A stretch of 64,000 nt of DNA from Pectobacterium peruviense (GTDB taxonomy: Bacteria; Pseudomonadota; Gammaproteobacteria; Enterobacterales; Enterobacteriaceae), in assembly GCF_002847345.1 (NCBI RefSeq), contig NZ_LXFV01000005.1:248001-312000 (forward strand). Direction: 5' to 3'. A program made the position numbers and the translations under genes. This document shows, piece by piece, positions 23,072-34,694 of this stretch (the stretch's first letter is position 1; every line of letters begins with the position of its first letter). The notes below the pieces were generated by a model. That model had not been told where the DNA came from. It did no database searches and worked only from the letters and a program-made list of their open reading frames with translations.

Positions 23072-24505
23072 ATGAAGCAAGGTTTGCAACTCAGGCTTAG
23101 CCAGCAACTGGCCATGACTCCACAGCTCCAACAGGCGATCCGCCTGTTGCAACTGTCCACGCTTGAATTGCAACAGGAGATTCAACTGGCGCTGGAAAGC
23201 AATCCGTTGCTCGAACAAACGGATCAGCACGACGAAATCGAGTCATTTGAAAAGGCAGATAGCGATTCACTGGATACCGGTGAAGCCCTTGAGCAAAGGG
23301 ACATGCCGGAAGAATTGCCGCTCGATGCCACCTGGGATGAGATCTACTCCGCAGGGACACCGTCGGGCACTGGCACTGACTATCGCGATGAAGAACTTCC
23401 TATTTATCAAGGTGAAACCACGCAGACACTTCAGGATTACCTGATGTGGCAGGTTGAACTGACGCCGTTTTCAGATACCGATGCAGCCATCGCGACCTCG
23501 ATTGTCGATGCCGTGGACAATACTGGCTACCTGACCGTGCCGCTGGGAGACATTCTTGAAAGCATCGGTGACGATGAGGTGACGCTGGAAGAAGTCGAAG
23601 CTGTGCTTAAGCGCGTTCAACGCTTCGATCCCGTTGGCGTCGCCGCCCGCGATCTGCGTGATTGTTTGCTGGTACAGCTTTCCCAATTTGATGACAGCAC
23701 ACCACGTCTGGCCGAAGCTCGCCTGATCGTCAGCGATCATCTCGATCTATTAGCCAACCATGATTTCCGTAGCCTGATCCGCGTTACTCGTCTGAAAGAA
23801 GAGGTGCTGAAAGAAGCGCTGGCGCTGATCCAATCGCTCGATCCACGTCCTGGGCAGTCGATCAACACGGGTGAATCCGAATACGTGATCCCTGATGTGC
23901 TAGTGCGCAAAGTTCAGGGCGTCTGGGCCGTTGAACTGAATACTGACAGCGTTCCCCGCTTGCAGATTAATCAGCAATACGCGGCGTTGGGTAACAGCTC
24001 GCGCAACGACAGCGACGGCCAATTTATTCGTAGCAACCTGCAAGAAGCGCGTTGGCTCATCAAAAGCCTGGAAAGTCGCAATGACACGCTGCTGAAAGTA
24101 ACCCGCTGTATCGTCGAGCAACAGCAGGATTTCTTCGAGCAGGGTGAAGAATTCATGAAGCCCATGGTACTGGCAGACATCGCGCAGGCGGTGGATATGC
24201 ATGAATCCACTATCTCACGCGTGACGACACAGAAGTTCCTGCACAGTCCACGCGGCATTTTTGAGCTAAAATATTTCTTCTCTAGCCACGTAAATACCGA
24301 TAGCGGCGGAGAAGCCTCATCAACGGCAATTCGCGCGCTGGTGAAGAAGCTTATTGCAGCGGAAAACCCCGTGAAGCCACTCAGCGATAGCAAGCTTACT
24401 GCCTTGCTTTCCGAGCAGGGCATCATCGTGGCGCGCCGTACCGTTGCAAAATACCGAGAGTCTTTATCTATCCCACCATCAAATCAGCGTAAACAACTGA
24501 TTTGA
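23072..24505 (+). CDS. rpoN: RNA polymerase sigma-54 factor
   Basis: Alternative sigma factor for nitrogen, formate, motility and (in plant pathogens) type III secretion genes. It needs AAA+ activators. It has 477 residues: the Gln/Leu-rich region I (1-50), an acidic region II, a core-binding domain, an HTH, and the RpoN box [10 protein letters not shown] at 454-463. It lies downstream of lptB and upstream of hpf, a conserved cluster. Its stop overlaps no real gene. Confidence 0.98.
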   Translation: MKQGLQLRLSQQLAMTPQLQQAIRLLQLSTLELQQEIQLALESNPLLEQTDQHDEIESFEKADSDSLDTGEALEQRDMPEELPLDATWDEIYSAGTPSGTGTDYRDEELPIYQGETTQTLQDYLMWQVELTPFSDTDAAIATSIVDAVDNTGYLTVPLGDILESIGDDEVTLEEVEAVLKRVQRFDPVGVAARDLRDCLLVQLSQFDDSTPRLAEARLIVSDHLDLLANHDFRSLIRVTRLKEEVLKEALALIQSLDPRPGQSINTGESEYVIPDVLVRKVQGVWAVELNTDSVPRLQINQQYAALGNSSRNDSDGQFIRSNLQEARWLIKSLESRNDTLLKVTRCIVEQQQDFFEQGEEFMKPMVLADIAQAVDMHESTISRVTTQKFLHSPRGIFELKYFFSSHVNTDSGGEASSTAIRALVKKLIAAENPVKPLSDSKLTALLSEQGIIVARRTVAKYRESLSIPPSNQRKQLI

Positions 24506-24528
24506 TCTCAACAGAGAAGGAAGACACT

Positions 24529-24816
24529 ATGCAGCTCAACATTACCGGACACCACATCGAGATCACTGAACCGCTGCGTGATTTTGTGAATGGAAAATTT
24601 GCCAAATTAGAGCAGTATTTTGACCGGATTAATCAGGTCAATGTGGTATTGAGAGTGGAAAAAGTTCAGCAAATTGCCGAGGCCACGCTCCACGTTAATG
24701 GTGGGGAGCTGCATGCAACCTCTGAAGCGGAAGATATGTATGCCGCGATAGATTTATTGATTGATAAGCTGGCGAGACAGCTTAATAAGCATAAAGATAA
24801 ACTTAAGCAGCACTAA
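24529..24816 (+). CDS. hpf: Ribosome hibernation promoting factor HPF
   Basis: Short HPF of 95 residues that binds the 30S decoding region and with RMF makes 100S hibernating ribosomes. The start MQLNITGHHIEITEPL at 24529 has GAAGGAAG upstream and matches the family length; a longer reading would overlap rpoN. It sits between rpoN and ptsN. Confidence 0.97.
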   Translation: MQLNITGHHIEITEPLRDFVNGKFAKLEQYFDRINQVNVVLRVEKVQQIAEATLHVNGGELHATSEAEDMYAAIDLLIDKLARQLNKHKDKLKQH

Positions 24817-24912
24817 TTTTCTCCTTTGCCGTTTGGTAAAGGAACAAACTCGGCCCATCGAACAGGTGGGTCGGGATCACCAGAAGTGAAAGCGTCGTTA
24901 AGTGAAAATAAA

Positions 24913-25386
24913 ATGAGCCACGATCCCGTATTGCAACTCAGCACCGTTTTACGTCCTGAGTGCACCCGAAGCACCGTCCACTGCCAGAGTAAGAAACGGG
25001 CATTGGAAATTATCAGTGAGCTGGCCGCTAAGCAGCTCAATATTCCTTCACAGATTATCTTCGATGCCATTCTCACCCGGGAACGTATGGGCAGTACGGG
25101 AATCGGCGGCGGCATTGCCATTCCTCACGGTAAGCTGGAAGACGATAATGCGCTGGGCGCCATCGGTGTTTTCATTCAGTTAGAGCAACCGATCGCTTTC
25201 GATGCCATTGATAATCAGGCCGTTGATCTGCTTTTTGCCTTGCTGGTTCCCGCGGAACAATGTAAAACCCATTTACATACCCTGTCGCTTGTTGCCAAGC
25301 GGCTGGCGGATAAAACGGTTTGCCGACGCCTGCGTGCGGCGCAAAGCGATGAAGAGCTGTACCAGATTATGACGGAAGCCGGTTGA
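24913..25386 (+). CDS. ptsN: Nitrogen-PTS enzyme IIA(Ntr)
   Basis: EIIA-type regulator phosphorylated by NPr. It controls potassium transport and other targets rather than importing sugar. It has 157 residues, with the phospho-acceptor H72 in GIAIPHGKL. The start MSHDPVLQLSTVL at 24913 is supported by alignment with the E. coli protein from memory. Its ribosome site is weak, and an in-frame start 87 bases upstream is possible but would add an unusual leader. rapZ and ptsO follow. Confidence 0.95.
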   Translation: MSHDPVLQLSTVLRPECTRSTVHCQSKKRALEIISELAAKQLNIPSQIIFDAILTRERMGSTGIGGGIAIPHGKLEDDNALGAIGVFIQLEQPIAFDAIDNQAVDLLFALLVPAEQCKTHLHTLSLVAKRLADKTVCRRLRAAQSDEELYQIMTEAG

Positions 25387-25546
25387 ACCGGATAATCGTC
25401 ATATTCACGATGACGGGCAATTCGCTGTAGAGTCAGAGAATGCTTGCAATCCGTGCGCTAAGCCGTCATTTTTTTAGCTATACATCACTTTATAAAAACA
25501 GCGGCAATGAAAATTCGCCATCACATTGCCAGAGGGGAGTCGTCAG

Positions 25547-26404
25547 ATGGTGCTGATGATTGTCAGTGGTCGCTCAGGTTCAGGGAAATCTGTCGCCCTG
25601 CGCGCATTGGAAGATATGGGGTTCTACTGCGTAGATAATCTACCCGTGGTGCTACTGCCAGAACTGGCTAATACGCTTGCGGCACGTAACATTTCCGCAG
25701 CGGTCAGCATTGACGTGCGCAATATGCCGGAATCGCCGGAAATCTTTGAGCACGCCATGGAGCAACTGCCACCAAGTTTCTCACCTCAACTACTGTTTCT
25801 GGATGCCGATCGCAATACGTTGATCCGTCGTTACAGTGACACCCGTCGTCTACACCCGCTATCCAGCAAGAATCTGTCGCTGGAAAGCGCGATTGATGAA
25901 GAAAGTGATCTGTTGGAACCGCTGCGTTCGCGCGCCGATCTGATTATCGACACCTCAGAGATGTCAGTACACGAACTGGCCGAAATGCTGCGTACGCGAC
26001 TACTCGGCAAGCGAGAGCGTGAACTCACCATGGTGTTCGAATCGTTCGGCTTCAAGCATGGCATTCCTATCGATGCCGATTACGTCTTTGACGTGCGCTT
26101 CCTGCCAAACCCGCACTGGGATCCGAAACTGCGCCCGATGACGGGTCTGGATAAGCCCGTTGCGTCCTTCCTCGACCGACATACCGAAGTTCACAATTTC
26201 ATCTACCAGACTCGCAGCTATCTCGAACTGTGGCTGCCGATGCTGGAAACCAATAACCGTAGCTATCTGACTGTCGCTATTGGCTGTACTGGCGGTAAAC
26301 ACCGTTCGGTGTATGTCGCTGAGCAGTTGGCTGACTACTTCCGCTCACGCGGTAAAAACGTGCAGTCACGCCACCGTACGCTGGAAAAGCGGAAACCCTC
26401 GTGA
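25547..26404 (+). CDS. rapZ: RNase adapter protein RapZ
   Basis: RNA-binding adaptor that directs RNase E to the sRNA GlmZ and senses glucosamine 6-phosphate. It thereby tunes GlmS and cell-wall precursor supply. It has 285 residues. Walker A GRSGSGKS is at 8-15, and the C-terminal RNA-binding domain ends in the basic stretch [10 protein letters not shown]. The start at MVLMIVSG follows GAGGGGAG. It is embedded between ptsN and ptsO. Confidence 0.97.
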   Translation: MVLMIVSGRSGSGKSVALRALEDMGFYCVDNLPVVLLPELANTLAARNISAAVSIDVRNMPESPEIFEHAMEQLPPSFSPQLLFLDADRNTLIRRYSDTRRLHPLSSKNLSLESAIDEESDLLEPLRSRADLIIDTSEMSVHELAEMLRTRLLGKRERELTMVFESFGFKHGIPIDADYVFDVRFLPNPHWDPKLRPMTGLDKPVASFLDRHTEVHNFIYQTRSYLELWLPMLETNNRSYLTVAIGCTGGKHRSVYVAEQLADYFRSRGKNVQSRHRTLEKRKPS

Positions 26405-26435
26405 TAGTCGGCAAACCAGCACAGCCAGGTAACCC

Positions 26436-26708
26436 ATGACAGTTCGGCAAACGGTTGAAATTAAAAACAAGCTGGGTATGCATGCCCGCCCAGCGATGAA
26501 GTTGTTTGAGCTGGTGCAGAGCTTTGATGCGGAAGTGATACTGCGTAATGACAGCGGCACCGAAGCGGAAGCTAGCAGCGTCATTGCCATGCTGATGCTG
26601 GACTCGGCCAAAGGTCGCCTCATCGAAGTAGAAGCCACTGGTCAAGACGAAGAACAGGCGCTTGCTGCCGTCATCGGGCTATTCGAAGCGGGGTTCGACG
26701 AAGACTAG
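26436..26708 (+). CDS. ptsO: Nitrogen-PTS phosphocarrier NPr
   Basis: HPr-like phosphocarrier that accepts phosphate from PtsP and passes it to PtsN. It has 90 residues, with the phospho-acceptor H16 in [10 protein letters not shown]. It is the last gene of the rpoN cluster, 31 bases after rapZ. In E. coli mtgA and arcB lie further on, but here rnk follows after a terminator. Confidence 0.97.
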   Translation: MTVRQTVEIKNKLGMHARPAMKLFELVQSFDAEVILRNDSGTEAEASSVIAMLMLDSAKGRLIEVEATGQDEEQALAAVIGLFEAGFDED

Positions 26709-26794
26709 CTATTTCCTTAGCAGGCTATCTGTAGACCTTAGTGCTTCACTTTCCCTTCCGAACCTCCTACTATCCCTAATATCATATTTTCTTA

Positions 26795-26830
26795 TACCCC
26801 CTGCTCCTCTGGGCGCGGGGGGTTATTTTT
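26795..26830 (+). terminator. Terminator after ptsO
   Basis: ACCCCC and GGGGGT pair across a loop of about 15 bases (26796-26823) and are followed by TATTTTT. It lies 86 bases beyond the ptsO stop. Confidence 0.75.
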
Positions 26831-26862
26831 ATATCATCTGAAAACATCAACTGGAGAGGAGT

Positions 26863-27273
26863 ATGACGAAACCTAACCTGACAATCAGTGAATTGGATGC
26901 AGAACGTCTGGATAAGTTATTGGAGCAGCCCGCCTTTGCGGACAGCGATATCGCACAGGCGTTGAATGAAGAACTGGATCGCGCAGAAATTCTGCCTTCA
27001 GCATCGATTCCCTCACATGTCGTCACCATGAATAGTCGGGTGCGTTTCCGCGATCTGAATACCAACGAAGAGCATATCCGCACGCTGGTTTATCCATCTG
27101 CAGTGAAGGACAGTAAAGAACCGCTGTCGGTGATGGCTCCGCTGGGCGCAGCACTATTGGGAATGCATGTGGGAAACGCTATCACCTGGCAACTGCCAAA
27201 CGGTGAAGAAACGCGAATTGAAGTATTAGAACTACTCTATCAGCCAGAAGCCGCAGGCGAGTACCACCGCTAA
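26863..27273 (+). CDS. rnk: Nucleoside diphosphate kinase regulator Rnk
   Basis: GreA/GreB-like protein that binds RNA polymerase and in some bacteria restores Ndk levels. It has 136 residues: an N-terminal coiled coil, shorter than in Gre factors, and a C-terminal FKBP-like domain with PLGAALLGMHVGN. Strong GGAGAGGAG precedes the ATG. It is a single-gene unit convergent with pmbA. Confidence 0.94.
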   Translation: MTKPNLTISELDAERLDKLLEQPAFADSDIAQALNEELDRAEILPSASIPSHVVTMNSRVRFRDLNTNEEHIRTLVYPSAVKDSKEPLSVMAPLGAALLGMHVGNAITWQLPNGEETRIEVLELLYQPEAAGEYHR

Positions 27274-27298
27274 GCCAGAGAAATGCGATAGAGTAACA

Positions 27299-27320
27299 GC
27301 CGTCGGACACTGCCGACGGC
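27299..27320. terminator. Hairpin between convergent rnk and pmbA
   Basis: GCCGTCGG and CCGACGGC pair around ACACTG. Neither side has a good T run, so termination strength is uncertain. Confidence 0.45.
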
Positions 27321-27344
27321 GACGGTTACTCATGCAAGCCAGGT

Positions 27345-28685
27345 TTATTCCCCTGCGATCTTCATCTCTGGTAGCAACACGGAACCACACTGGATATTGC
27401 TTCGGGTTTCGATATCGTTCCCTAGCGTCACAATATTACGCAGCATGTCTTTCAGGTTACCCGCGATCGTAATCTCGCTGACCGGATACTGAATTTCGCC
27501 GTTTTCGACCCAGAAACCGGATGCCCCGCGGGAATAATCCCCCGTTACACCGCTCACGCCTTGCCCCATCAGTTCGGTCACCAACAGGCCTTTGCCCATC
27601 TGTTTCAACATACCGTTGAAATCCAAACCTTGTCCGGCAATCCGCCAGTTGTGGATACCCCCAGCGTGGCCGGTGCTCTGCATCCCCAGCTTACGTGCGG
27701 AGTAGCTCGTCATCAGCCAGGTCTGCAGCACGCCAGCCTTCACAATGTCACGCGCCTGCGTCCGCACACCTTCACTATCGAACGGCGTAGAGGCCAGCCC
27801 TTTCAGCAGATGCGGATGTTCTTCAATCGTCAGCCACTCTGGCAGAATCTGTTGACCGAGCTTATCCAGCAGGAAAGTGGATTTACGATAAACGCTGCCG
27901 CCGCTGATGGCACCAACCAAATGACCAAACAGACCCGTCGCCACTTCCGCAGAAAACATCACCGGTGCCTGCATGGTTGGCAATTTACGCGGTGACAGGC
28001 GGGATAACGTCCGACGCGCGCACTCTTCACCCACCCATTCTGGGCTAAGTAAATCTTCCAGCGCACGACCGACGGTGTAAGCATAATCCCGTTCCATATC
28101 GCCATTCACTTCAGCAATCACGCAGCTGGACATGGAATGACGGCTGGAGCAGTAGCTTTTCAGTAGGCCGTGGCTATTGCCGAACACCTTAACGCCATAG
28201 TGGCTGTTAAAGCTGCCGCCTTCGGTGTTGGTGATACGCTTGTCAGCCTGTAATGCAGCCTGCTCTGCGCGAGCGGCTAACTCAATGCCACGATCCGCAT
28301 CAAGCTCAGTCGGATGGAACAGATCCAGATCCGGCGCGTCAAACGCCAGAAGATCGCGATCCGCTGGGCCCGCAAAAGGATCGACAGAGGTATAACGCGC
28401 AATATCCAGCGCGGCCTGTACGGTACGTGCTATCGCATCTGGACTGAGATCGGTAGACGATGCGCTGCCTTTACGCTGTTGATGATAAACCGTGATGCCC
28501 AAGGCACCATCACTGTTGAATTCAACATTTTCAACGTCACCATAACGGGTACTGACGCTAATGCCCGTCGTTTTTGACACCGCGACTTCTGCCGCATCAG
28601 AGCCGGCACGCGCCAGTTCCAACGCCTGAGCAACCGCGAGTTCCAGCGCTTTACGCTGCTCTGCAACCTGAGTAGTTATCGTCAT
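27345..28685 (-). CDS. pmbA: Metalloprotease subunit TldE (PmbA)
   Basis: One half of the TldD/TldE heterodimeric protease that trims unfolded peptides, including microcin B17 precursor and the CcdA antitoxin. It has 446 residues. TldE lacks the metal motif found in TldD, and none is seen here. The start [15 protein letters not shown] at 28685 was chosen because an upstream TTG reading would begin inside an ERIC repeat. Its partner tldD is at 36903-38348 in this window, on the same strand. Confidence 0.96.
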   Translation of the reverse strand: MTITTQVAEQRKALELAVAQALELARAGSDAAEVAVSKTTGISVSTRYGDVENVEFNSDGALGITVYHQQRKGSASSTDLSPDAIARTVQAALDIARYTSVDPFAGPADRDLLAFDAPDLDLFHPTELDADRGIELAARAEQAALQADKRITNTEGGSFNSHYGVKVFGNSHGLLKSYCSSRHSMSSCVIAEVNGDMERDYAYTVGRALEDLLSPEWVGEECARRTLSRLSPRKLPTMQAPVMFSAEVATGLFGHLVGAISGGSVYRKSTFLLDKLGQQILPEWLTIEEHPHLLKGLASTPFDSEGVRTQARDIVKAGVLQTWLMTSYSARKLGMQSTGHAGGIHNWRIAGQGLDFNGMLKQMGKGLLVTELMGQGVSGVTGDYSRGASGFWVENGEIQYPVSEITIAGNLKDMLRNIVTLGNDIETRSNIQCGSVLLPEMKIAGE

Positions 28686-28753
28686 TGTTCTGCCATAATG
28701 AGTGGAAGAAAGCTCACCATCATCCCCACTCGAAAAATATGAGTAGAGAGAAA

Positions 28754-28880
<127 letters not shown>

Positions 28881-29051
28881 AAAAGGTGTAGCATAATGCT
28901 TTCTAGTCTAACAGGATCTACGGACAATTTCGCACAAAGCCCAAACCTGTTAGTATCAGCCTCTTTTTTCTGGTGGGCGCGCTGTTCACCATCCCGGAGC
29001 CGCTACGCGTTGCGTTAAGCATTGCTCCTGGACACTTTTTAGGAGCCAACC
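28881..29051. other. Upstream region of darP
   Basis: No gene was seen. Both the darP and pmbA promoters must lie within 28686-29051, most of which is taken by the ERIC copy. A TTAGGAG ribosome site for darP is at its end. Confidence 0.4.
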
Positions 29052-29603
29052 ATGAAACAAAAACCCGAAGACTGGCTGAATGACGTCCCGGATAATCAAG
29101 AAGACGACGAAGATGATGAAATTATCTGGGTCAGTAAAAGCGAAATAAAGCGTGACGCCGAAGCGCTGAAAGATCTCGGTGCGGAACTGGTTGATCTGGG
29201 TAAAAATGCCCTGGAGAAGATCCCGTTGGACGACGATCTGCGTGCGGCAGTGGAACTGGCGCAGAGGATCAAGAAAGAAGGCCGCCGCCGTCAGCTACAG
29301 CTGATTGGTAAAATGTTGCGCGCCCGCGATCCAGAACCGATCCAAACCGCGCTGGATAAGCTGAACAACCGTCATAACCAGCAGGTGGCGTTATTCCACA
29401 AACTGGAACAGCTGCGCGACCGCCTGATTGCCGAAGGAGACGATGTGGTTCCAGAGATTCTGGCGCTGTATCCACATGCCGACCGTCAGCAGCTGCGTTC
29501 TCTGGTGCGCAATGCCCAAAAAGAGAAAGCCGCGAACAAACCGCCGAAAGCCACCCGCCAGATCTTCCAGTATCTGCGTGAGCTAGCTGAAACCACAGAT
29601 TAA
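29052..29603 (+). CDS. darP: Dual-action ribosomal maturation protein DarP (YjgA)
   Basis: Protein of late 50S subunit assembly, thought to help peptidyl-transferase centre folding. It has 183 residues. A strongly acidic N-terminus (about 10-25) is followed by an all-helical, highly charged body and a basic C-terminal third. GGAG precedes the ATG by eight bases. It is divergent from pmbA, its usual neighbour. Confidence 0.95.
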   Translation: MKQKPEDWLNDVPDNQEDDEDDEIIWVSKSEIKRDAEALKDLGAELVDLGKNALEKIPLDDDLRAAVELAQRIKKEGRRRQLQLIGKMLRARDPEPIQTALDKLNNRHNQQVALFHKLEQLRDRLIAEGDDVVPEILALYPHADRQQLRSLVRNAQKEKAANKPPKATRQIFQYLRELAETTD

Positions 29604-29611
29604 CGGCGATA

Positions 29612-29640
29612 ACGGGATGAGGAGTAATCACTCATCCCGT
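29612..29640 (+). terminator. Terminator after darP
   Basis: ACGGGATGAG and CTCATCCCGT form a perfect 10-bp stem with a 9-base loop. The downstream T run is short (GCTTTACC). It lies between convergent darP and gabD and may serve both. Confidence 0.7.
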
Positions 29641-29697
29641 GCTTTACCCGTATCTCATTGCGTTCACGATCAATTCAGATCGCAACATTCATTCAGA

Positions 29698-31152
29698 TCA
29701 CAGCCCGCCTAGATGCCAGGTTTTCACTTCCAGAAATTCGTCCAGCCCCAGCACAGAGCCTTCACGACCTAATCCCGATTCTTTCACGCCGCCAAAGGGT
29801 GCCAGCTCGGTCGAAACAGCACATTCGTTAATGCCAATCATGCCGCTCTCCAGCGCTTCTGCCACACGGAACACACGCTGCAAATTCTGGCTGTAGAAGT
29901 AAGCCGCTAGGCCAAATGGCGTATTGTTGGCGCGTTCAATGACCTCTTCTTCCGTTTTGAAACGAAAACATGGAGCGACTGGGCCAAAGGTTTCTTCCTG
30001 CGCAAGCAGCATCGCTTCGTTAGCATCAACAATCACTGTCGGTTCAAAAAAGCTGTGGCCCAGCTTGTGTCGTTTACCGCCAACAAGCACCTTTCCGCCT
30101 TTTTCCACCGCGTCATTGACGTGTTTTTCCACCTTATCGACGGCGGCATCATCAATCAGTGGACCAAGCTCTACACCGTCATCCATACCGTTTCCGACCT
30201 TCAGCTTTTTCACCTCTTCTGCAAGCTGGGAAACAAACGCCTCGTAGACGCCGTCCTGAATATAAAATCGGTTGGCACTGACGCAAACCTGACCCGCATT
30301 GCGGAAGCGGTTAGCCATCGCGCCTTTCACAGCGGCCTGAATATCCGCATCATCAAATACGATATAAGGCGCGTTGCCGCCCAGTTCCATCGACACTTTC
30401 TTCATGGTGTCGGCCGCGTTGCGCACCAGCGTTTTCCCTACCTCTGTTGAGCCGGTGAAGGAAATTTTGCGCACTTTATCGCTCGCCATGACGGTATCGC
30501 TAATCGCCTGCGTATCGCCCGCAACGCCGTTGAGTACGCCATCCGGCACACCCGCCTGCTGTGCCAGCGCCAACAGCGCAAACGCAGACAGCGGCGTGTT
30601 GTTCGCGGGTTTGATGACACCGGTACACCCCGCCGCCAGCGCGGGCCCTAACTTACGCGTCAACATCGCCAGCGGGAAATTCCACGGTGTAATCGCCACA
30701 ACGACACCAACCGGTTCACGCGTGGCATAAATCTTCGAGCCGGGCTTGGCGGGAGGAATAATTTCGCCGTTGACACGTTTTCCCTGCTCGGCAAACCACT
30801 GGATGAAATTCGCCGCGTAAACGACTTCTCCCTCGGCTTCCTGCACCGGTTTGCCCTGCTCTGCGGTCATCAACTCTGCCAGATAGCGTTTATTCTCCAG
30901 AATCAGCTCATACCAGCGATACAGAATTTCAGAACGTTCCTTCGCGGTTTTACGCTTCCAGGCAGGGAATGCGGCATGAGCAGCGTCAATCGCCGCCTGC
31001 GTCTCTTTCTTTCCTGCTTTCGCTACGCTGGCAATAGACTCACCCGTCGCCGGATTCACCACCTCGAAAGTGGTTCCGCCCTGCTGCCATTTCCCCGCAA
31101 CGAAGTAGCCCGTTTTAAACAGTTCATGATCCTGCAAATGGTGTCCTGACAT
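29698..31152 (-). CDS. gabD: NADP-dependent succinate-semialdehyde dehydrogenase
   Basis: Aldehyde dehydrogenase of 484 residues that most closely resembles GabD, which oxidises succinate semialdehyde to succinate at the end of GABA breakdown. Catalytic C290 (NAGQVCVSANR) and E256 (MELGGNAP) are present, as is the NADP-fold motif FTGSTEVGK. A very good GGAGGT ribosome site precedes the ATG. No gabT, gabP or gabR is next to it, so a role in GABA or another semialdehyde route is inferred from the protein alone. Confidence 0.88.
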   Translation of the reverse strand: MSGHHLQDHELFKTGYFVAGKWQQGGTTFEVVNPATGESIASVAKAGKKETQAAIDAAHAAFPAWKRKTAKERSEILYRWYELILENKRYLAELMTAEQGKPVQEAEGEVVYAANFIQWFAEQGKRVNGEIIPPAKPGSKIYATREPVGVVVAITPWNFPLAMLTRKLGPALAAGCTGVIKPANNTPLSAFALLALAQQAGVPDGVLNGVAGDTQAISDTVMASDKVRKISFTGSTEVGKTLVRNAADTMKKVSMELGGNAPYIVFDDADIQAAVKGAMANRFRNAGQVCVSANRFYIQDGVYEAFVSQLAEEVKKLKVGNGMDDGVELGPLIDDAAVDKVEKHVNDAVEKGGKVLVGGKRHKLGHSFFEPTVIVDANEAMLLAQEETFGPVAPCFRFKTEEEVIERANNTPFGLAAYFYSQNLQRVFRVAEALESGMIGINECAVSTELAPFGGVKESGLGREGSVLGLDEFLEVKTWHLGGL

Positions 31153-31292
31153 CGTGTTACCTCCTGAAAATGGTCATATCCCATGACGTTCTGAGGGAAG
31201 CTCTGGATAATTCAGTATAGGAGTGATGGGCACGACCTGCGCCACTCTAGGATTAATCGTTAGGTTGGCTGCGCCGTCTCATCCACAGATGA

Positions 31293-33284
31293 TTAGTTGC
31301 TCAGCGCATGCTGATAATCACGTAGGATCCCAGTCAATCGACCCACGGGCGCAGTCACGCTCGGCGGAAGCTGCTGTTCTGTCAGCATCTGCTGATAACG
31401 CTCAAGCTCATCCAACAGCTGTGTAAAATAGCGGCTGCGCGTAGCATCGCGCCGAGCTGAAATCACCTGCTCTGCCGTCGCACGAATCTGGCGATGAAAG
31501 GCAGACAGTGTCGCATTTTGCGGAATATCCAGCGTTCTCAGACGTTGGTGCATGATGATCAGCCACAGTGCGAGGCGATATTTGGCAATATCGTCAGGGA
31601 AGCGGCTCAGCAGCAGGAAAAGCTGTTGGTAAAGCGCTGGCAGGTGATTCTCTTTTCGTCGCGCCCTGTTGGTGGTCAACGCCGAAACCGCACCATACAC
31701 AAAGCGGTTCAATAACGTTCTCCCCGTGTGCGCCTTGGTGTTATCCCGAATCAGCAGGATCACCATCAGCGCCAGAAAACAGCCGATGATCTGGCCGATC
31801 GCGCTGTCCAGAAACTGGCTAACGTTGAACGTCATCGGGTTGTCCAGTACCAGAATATTGATCGTACTGGCCAATGCACCCAGCGAACCCAGCCGACGTT
31901 TTTGTACTTCAAGCCCGAGAAAGAAAGCCATCACCCCCAGGCTCAGACACAGCAGCAACATACTTTGCTGCGTCGACGGCATGATAAACATGAACATCAG
32001 CGCCCCTAGTGGCAGCGCGTAGATCGTCCCAAAAAGAAAATCCTTCGCCATCATCTGTGGATTCGGCAAACGCATGGCAAGCGACGTCACCACCGCAATC
32101 ATCACCATACACACGCTGCCGGACGTCCAGCCAGTGCTGAGCCAGAACAGGCAACCCAGCGCCGTCGCCACACCGGTGCGTAAGCCGTTGATCATGGCAT
32201 GATGGGTTTCCGCCGAGGGCGCTTTAATTTCTACATCACTGTTCAACACATCAGCTTCTATCGTGTTGATGCGTCCGTTGGTCTGCACGCCCTTCGCCAT
32301 CAGCAGATAACGCGTCGCCGCACCAACCCAGTCGATCAGCGTAGGCGGTACGGTACGGCTGTCAGCCGCAATCAGGTGGCGCAATGCTTTCACACGACAA
32401 TGCACATCACGGAACGACTCAACAGGCTGATCCAACACCAGCTTCAGACTGCTTTTTATAGGGGTCGGTGCATCCTGCAAAATCAGGTAAGTTTCACACG
32501 CCTGAGTGATCATCATGAGCGATTGCGTATGCAATGACATTAAGCGGCGATTGCTGTTCTGCCAGCGCGAGGACTCCAGCATCAGGCTGCTGCGCATGCC
32601 GCTGAGCGCAGTCGTTTTGCGCACCAGTGCGTGCCATGCCGCATCTATCACTTCTTTCTCCGCCCCGCTCATGCTGAGTTGCAGTAACCGATACTGATCC
32701 ACCAGCAGTTCACCGATACTGCGGTCAACATCCTGTTTGATCGATCGTGGTGAGAACAGCAAATCTGCCAGAATGGCACAGACGATGCCCAGCACAATCT
32801 CGCTACAGCGCTCCACGGCAAACTGCGGCGTCAGCAGCGGCGTTCCCTGCGTCGACACAATAATAATCAGCGCGGTATAGCCCGCCAGCCCAAATATATA
32901 GGCGTTTTCAACTTTAACCAGCGAGGAAACCCAGGTGCAGAGGCCAGCCCAAATACAGCACAGCATCAGCATTACCACAGGCGCACGAACAGTAGCGATA
33001 ATGATAACAAGCGCACCAATACAGCCAATAAACGTCCCGATAATACGTAATATGCCACGATGGCGAATTGCACCGGAAAACGGCTCGCCGCCCGCCGCGA
33101 ATGCGGGGCCAGCAGCGACAATCGCCGCCGTCAGAACCGACCAGCGCGGCGTTTCCAACTGTAGGTGGAACCCCAGAAACAGGGACAGTACAATCGCAAA
33201 GCTCAGTTTGAAAGCAAAGCGAAGGCGAGCAAATTTCGGTGTCGTAAAGAACATAGAGCCTGTCAACGACGAAGTTTTCATCAT
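31293..33284 (-). CDS. aaeB: p-Hydroxybenzoic acid efflux pump subunit AaeB
   Basis: Inner-membrane pump of the FUSC/ArAE family for aromatic carboxylic acids, 663 residues. It has two blocks of hydrophobic helices (about 20-160 and 370-510), each followed by a cytoplasmic helical domain. It works with the membrane-fusion protein AaeA, nine bases upstream. Two adjacent ATG codons follow GTGAGGCG; either may start. In a plant-associated host such a pump would plausibly export phenolic acids (inference). Confidence 0.94.
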   Translation of the reverse strand: MMKTSSLTGSMFFTTPKFARLRFAFKLSFAIVLSLFLGFHLQLETPRWSVLTAAIVAAGPAFAAGGEPFSGAIRHRGILRIIGTFIGCIGALVIIIATVRAPVVMLMLCCIWAGLCTWVSSLVKVENAYIFGLAGYTALIIIVSTQGTPLLTPQFAVERCSEIVLGIVCAILADLLFSPRSIKQDVDRSIGELLVDQYRLLQLSMSGAEKEVIDAAWHALVRKTTALSGMRSSLMLESSRWQNSNRRLMSLHTQSLMMITQACETYLILQDAPTPIKSSLKLVLDQPVESFRDVHCRVKALRHLIAADSRTVPPTLIDWVGAATRYLLMAKGVQTNGRINTIEADVLNSDVEIKAPSAETHHAMINGLRTGVATALGCLFWLSTGWTSGSVCMVMIAVVTSLAMRLPNPQMMAKDFLFGTIYALPLGALMFMFIMPSTQQSMLLLCLSLGVMAFFLGLEVQKRRLGSLGALASTINILVLDNPMTFNVSQFLDSAIGQIIGCFLALMVILLIRDNTKAHTGRTLLNRFVYGAVSALTTNRARRKENHLPALYQQLFLLLSRFPDDIAKYRLALWLIIMHQRLRTLDIPQNATLSAFHRQIRATAEQVISARRDATRSRYFTQLLDELERYQQMLTEQQLPPSVTAPVGRLTGILRDYQHALSN

Positions 33285-33292
33285 CGCCTCAC

Positions 33293-34258
33293 TTAGCCAA
33301 ACTCACGCAGGCGATAAAGCAGGCGGATAAGCGGCGACGGCTTTTTGTCATTGTTGACCTGCTCGCCAGTAACCACCACCGTCGCCGTCGTGCCCGCTGG
33401 GTAGAGGTCACCCATTTGCCGATCGAGGCGGATTTTTACCGGTACGCGCTGCGCTAAACGCACCCACTCCAGATTGGAATCTACGTTAGCCAGGCCCTTA
33501 GTGTTCGCACTGTTGCTGCTGTTATTTATCCCAGCCGCCACGCTATCAACGGTGCCGTAAAATATCTTTTCGCTACCCAGCGGGGTAATTTCCGCACGAT
33601 AGCCACGGCGAACGCCTTCAAGCTTGGTCTCTTCCATGTACGCCAGCAGGTAAAACGAATCCTTCTTCACCAGCGCTACCGCTGTATTACCGCGTTCAAT
33701 GAACTCGCCGCTTTGCACATGCAGGTTGGTGACCCAGCCGTCGGCAGGCGCGCGTACCACGGTGCGATCCAGCTCCAATTTTGCCAGTGACAATACCGCC
33801 TGCGCTTTAGCAAGCTGGTGCGTTGCGGTTTCTAGCGCATTGCTGGACTGATCGATATTTTCCTGTGACATCGCACTGACGCCCAGCCGCGCACGACGTC
33901 CTGATTCCCGGCGTTTTTCCGTCACCAGCGCCTGATAGTAAGCAACATCGGCTTCCGCCTGTGCCACAGCCTGGTGGTAACGAGGTTGGTCGATGACAAA
34001 TAACACGTCACCTTTGTTCACCAGTTGATTGTCCGTGACGCGAACGTCAGTCAGCAACCCGCTGACGTCCGGTGCTATCGCCACCACATCCGCCGTGAAT
34101 TTGGCATCACGCGTCCAGGGCGATTCGGTGTAAAACGCCCAAACACGAAAAATGGCCACAATTGCACACAGCACAATCACCAGCGTGATGACTACACGGC
34201 TCAGCTTTTTGATCAGTACGGCCTGCTGCCTAAACAAGGTTAAAAAGAAACTTTTCAC
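33293..34258 (-). CDS. aaeA: p-Hydroxybenzoic acid efflux pump subunit AaeA
   Basis: Membrane-fusion (HlyD-type) partner of AaeB, 321 residues from a GTG start. One N-terminal transmembrane helix (about 20-40) is followed by the lipoyl/barrel-sandwich halves [12 protein letters not shown] and [13 protein letters not shown] with a helical hairpin between them. The GTG at 34258 was chosen because TGAGG, which includes the aaeX stop, lies seven bases upstream. The length is close to the E. coli protein (310). Confidence 0.92.
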   Translation of the reverse strand: MKSFFLTLFRQQAVLIKKLSRVVITLVIVLCAIVAIFRVWAFYTESPWTRDAKFTADVVAIAPDVSGLLTDVRVTDNQLVNKGDVLFVIDQPRYHQAVAQAEADVAYYQALVTEKRRESGRRARLGVSAMSQENIDQSSNALETATHQLAKAQAVLSLAKLELDRTVVRAPADGWVTNLHVQSGEFIERGNTAVALVKKDSFYLLAYMEETKLEGVRRGYRAEITPLGSEKIFYGTVDSVAAGINNSSNSANTKGLANVDSNLEWVRLAQRVPVKIRLDRQMGDLYPAGTTATVVVTGEQVNNDKKPSPLIRLLYRLREFG

Positions 34259-34265
34259 AGACGCC

Positions 34266-34469
34266 TCACAGACCGTAACGGAATAATAAATAGAACAAGC
34301 AGCAGAACAGCGCGCTGTTAAACAGCGCCGGATGCCAGACAAAGTCATAGATACCCGTCGGTTGCAGCAGGCGGTTCACGACAAAAAACAGGGTCAGCGA
34401 CACCAGTAAGACGAAAAATACGGGGGGAAATGACAGCCCGAACAGCACCATAACCGGGAGTGAACTCAT
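34266..34469 (-). CDS. aaeX: Small membrane protein AaeX (DUF1656)
   Basis: Small hydrophobic protein of 67 residues with two predicted transmembrane helices (about 8-32 and 46-64). It is always the first gene of aaeXAB; its function is unknown. The motif LPPVFF-like FPPVFFVLL near 14-22 is typical. The stop overlaps the aaeA ribosome site. Confidence 0.92.
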   Translation of the reverse strand: MSSLPVMVLFGLSFPPVFFVLLVSLTLFFVVNRLLQPTGIYDFVWHPALFNSALFCCLFYLLFRYGL

Positions 34470-34694
34470 CCTCTTTTCCTTTTTCTATTAGGTAGCGGCA
34501 GCGAGCAGGTGTGCTACCGGATGGTAAATTATGTCGTGCGATAGCGCAGCGTAGTGCTGACGTTCAACAGCGACAAAAGCGCTTCATCCCGCAGGCTGGC
34601 GGCCAACGGATGGGATAGCGGTAAACTGATGAGTAGCGATGTCAGTAGGGACTGACTAACGATGGGAAATCAGCGTATTACTCTCTATTGGGTA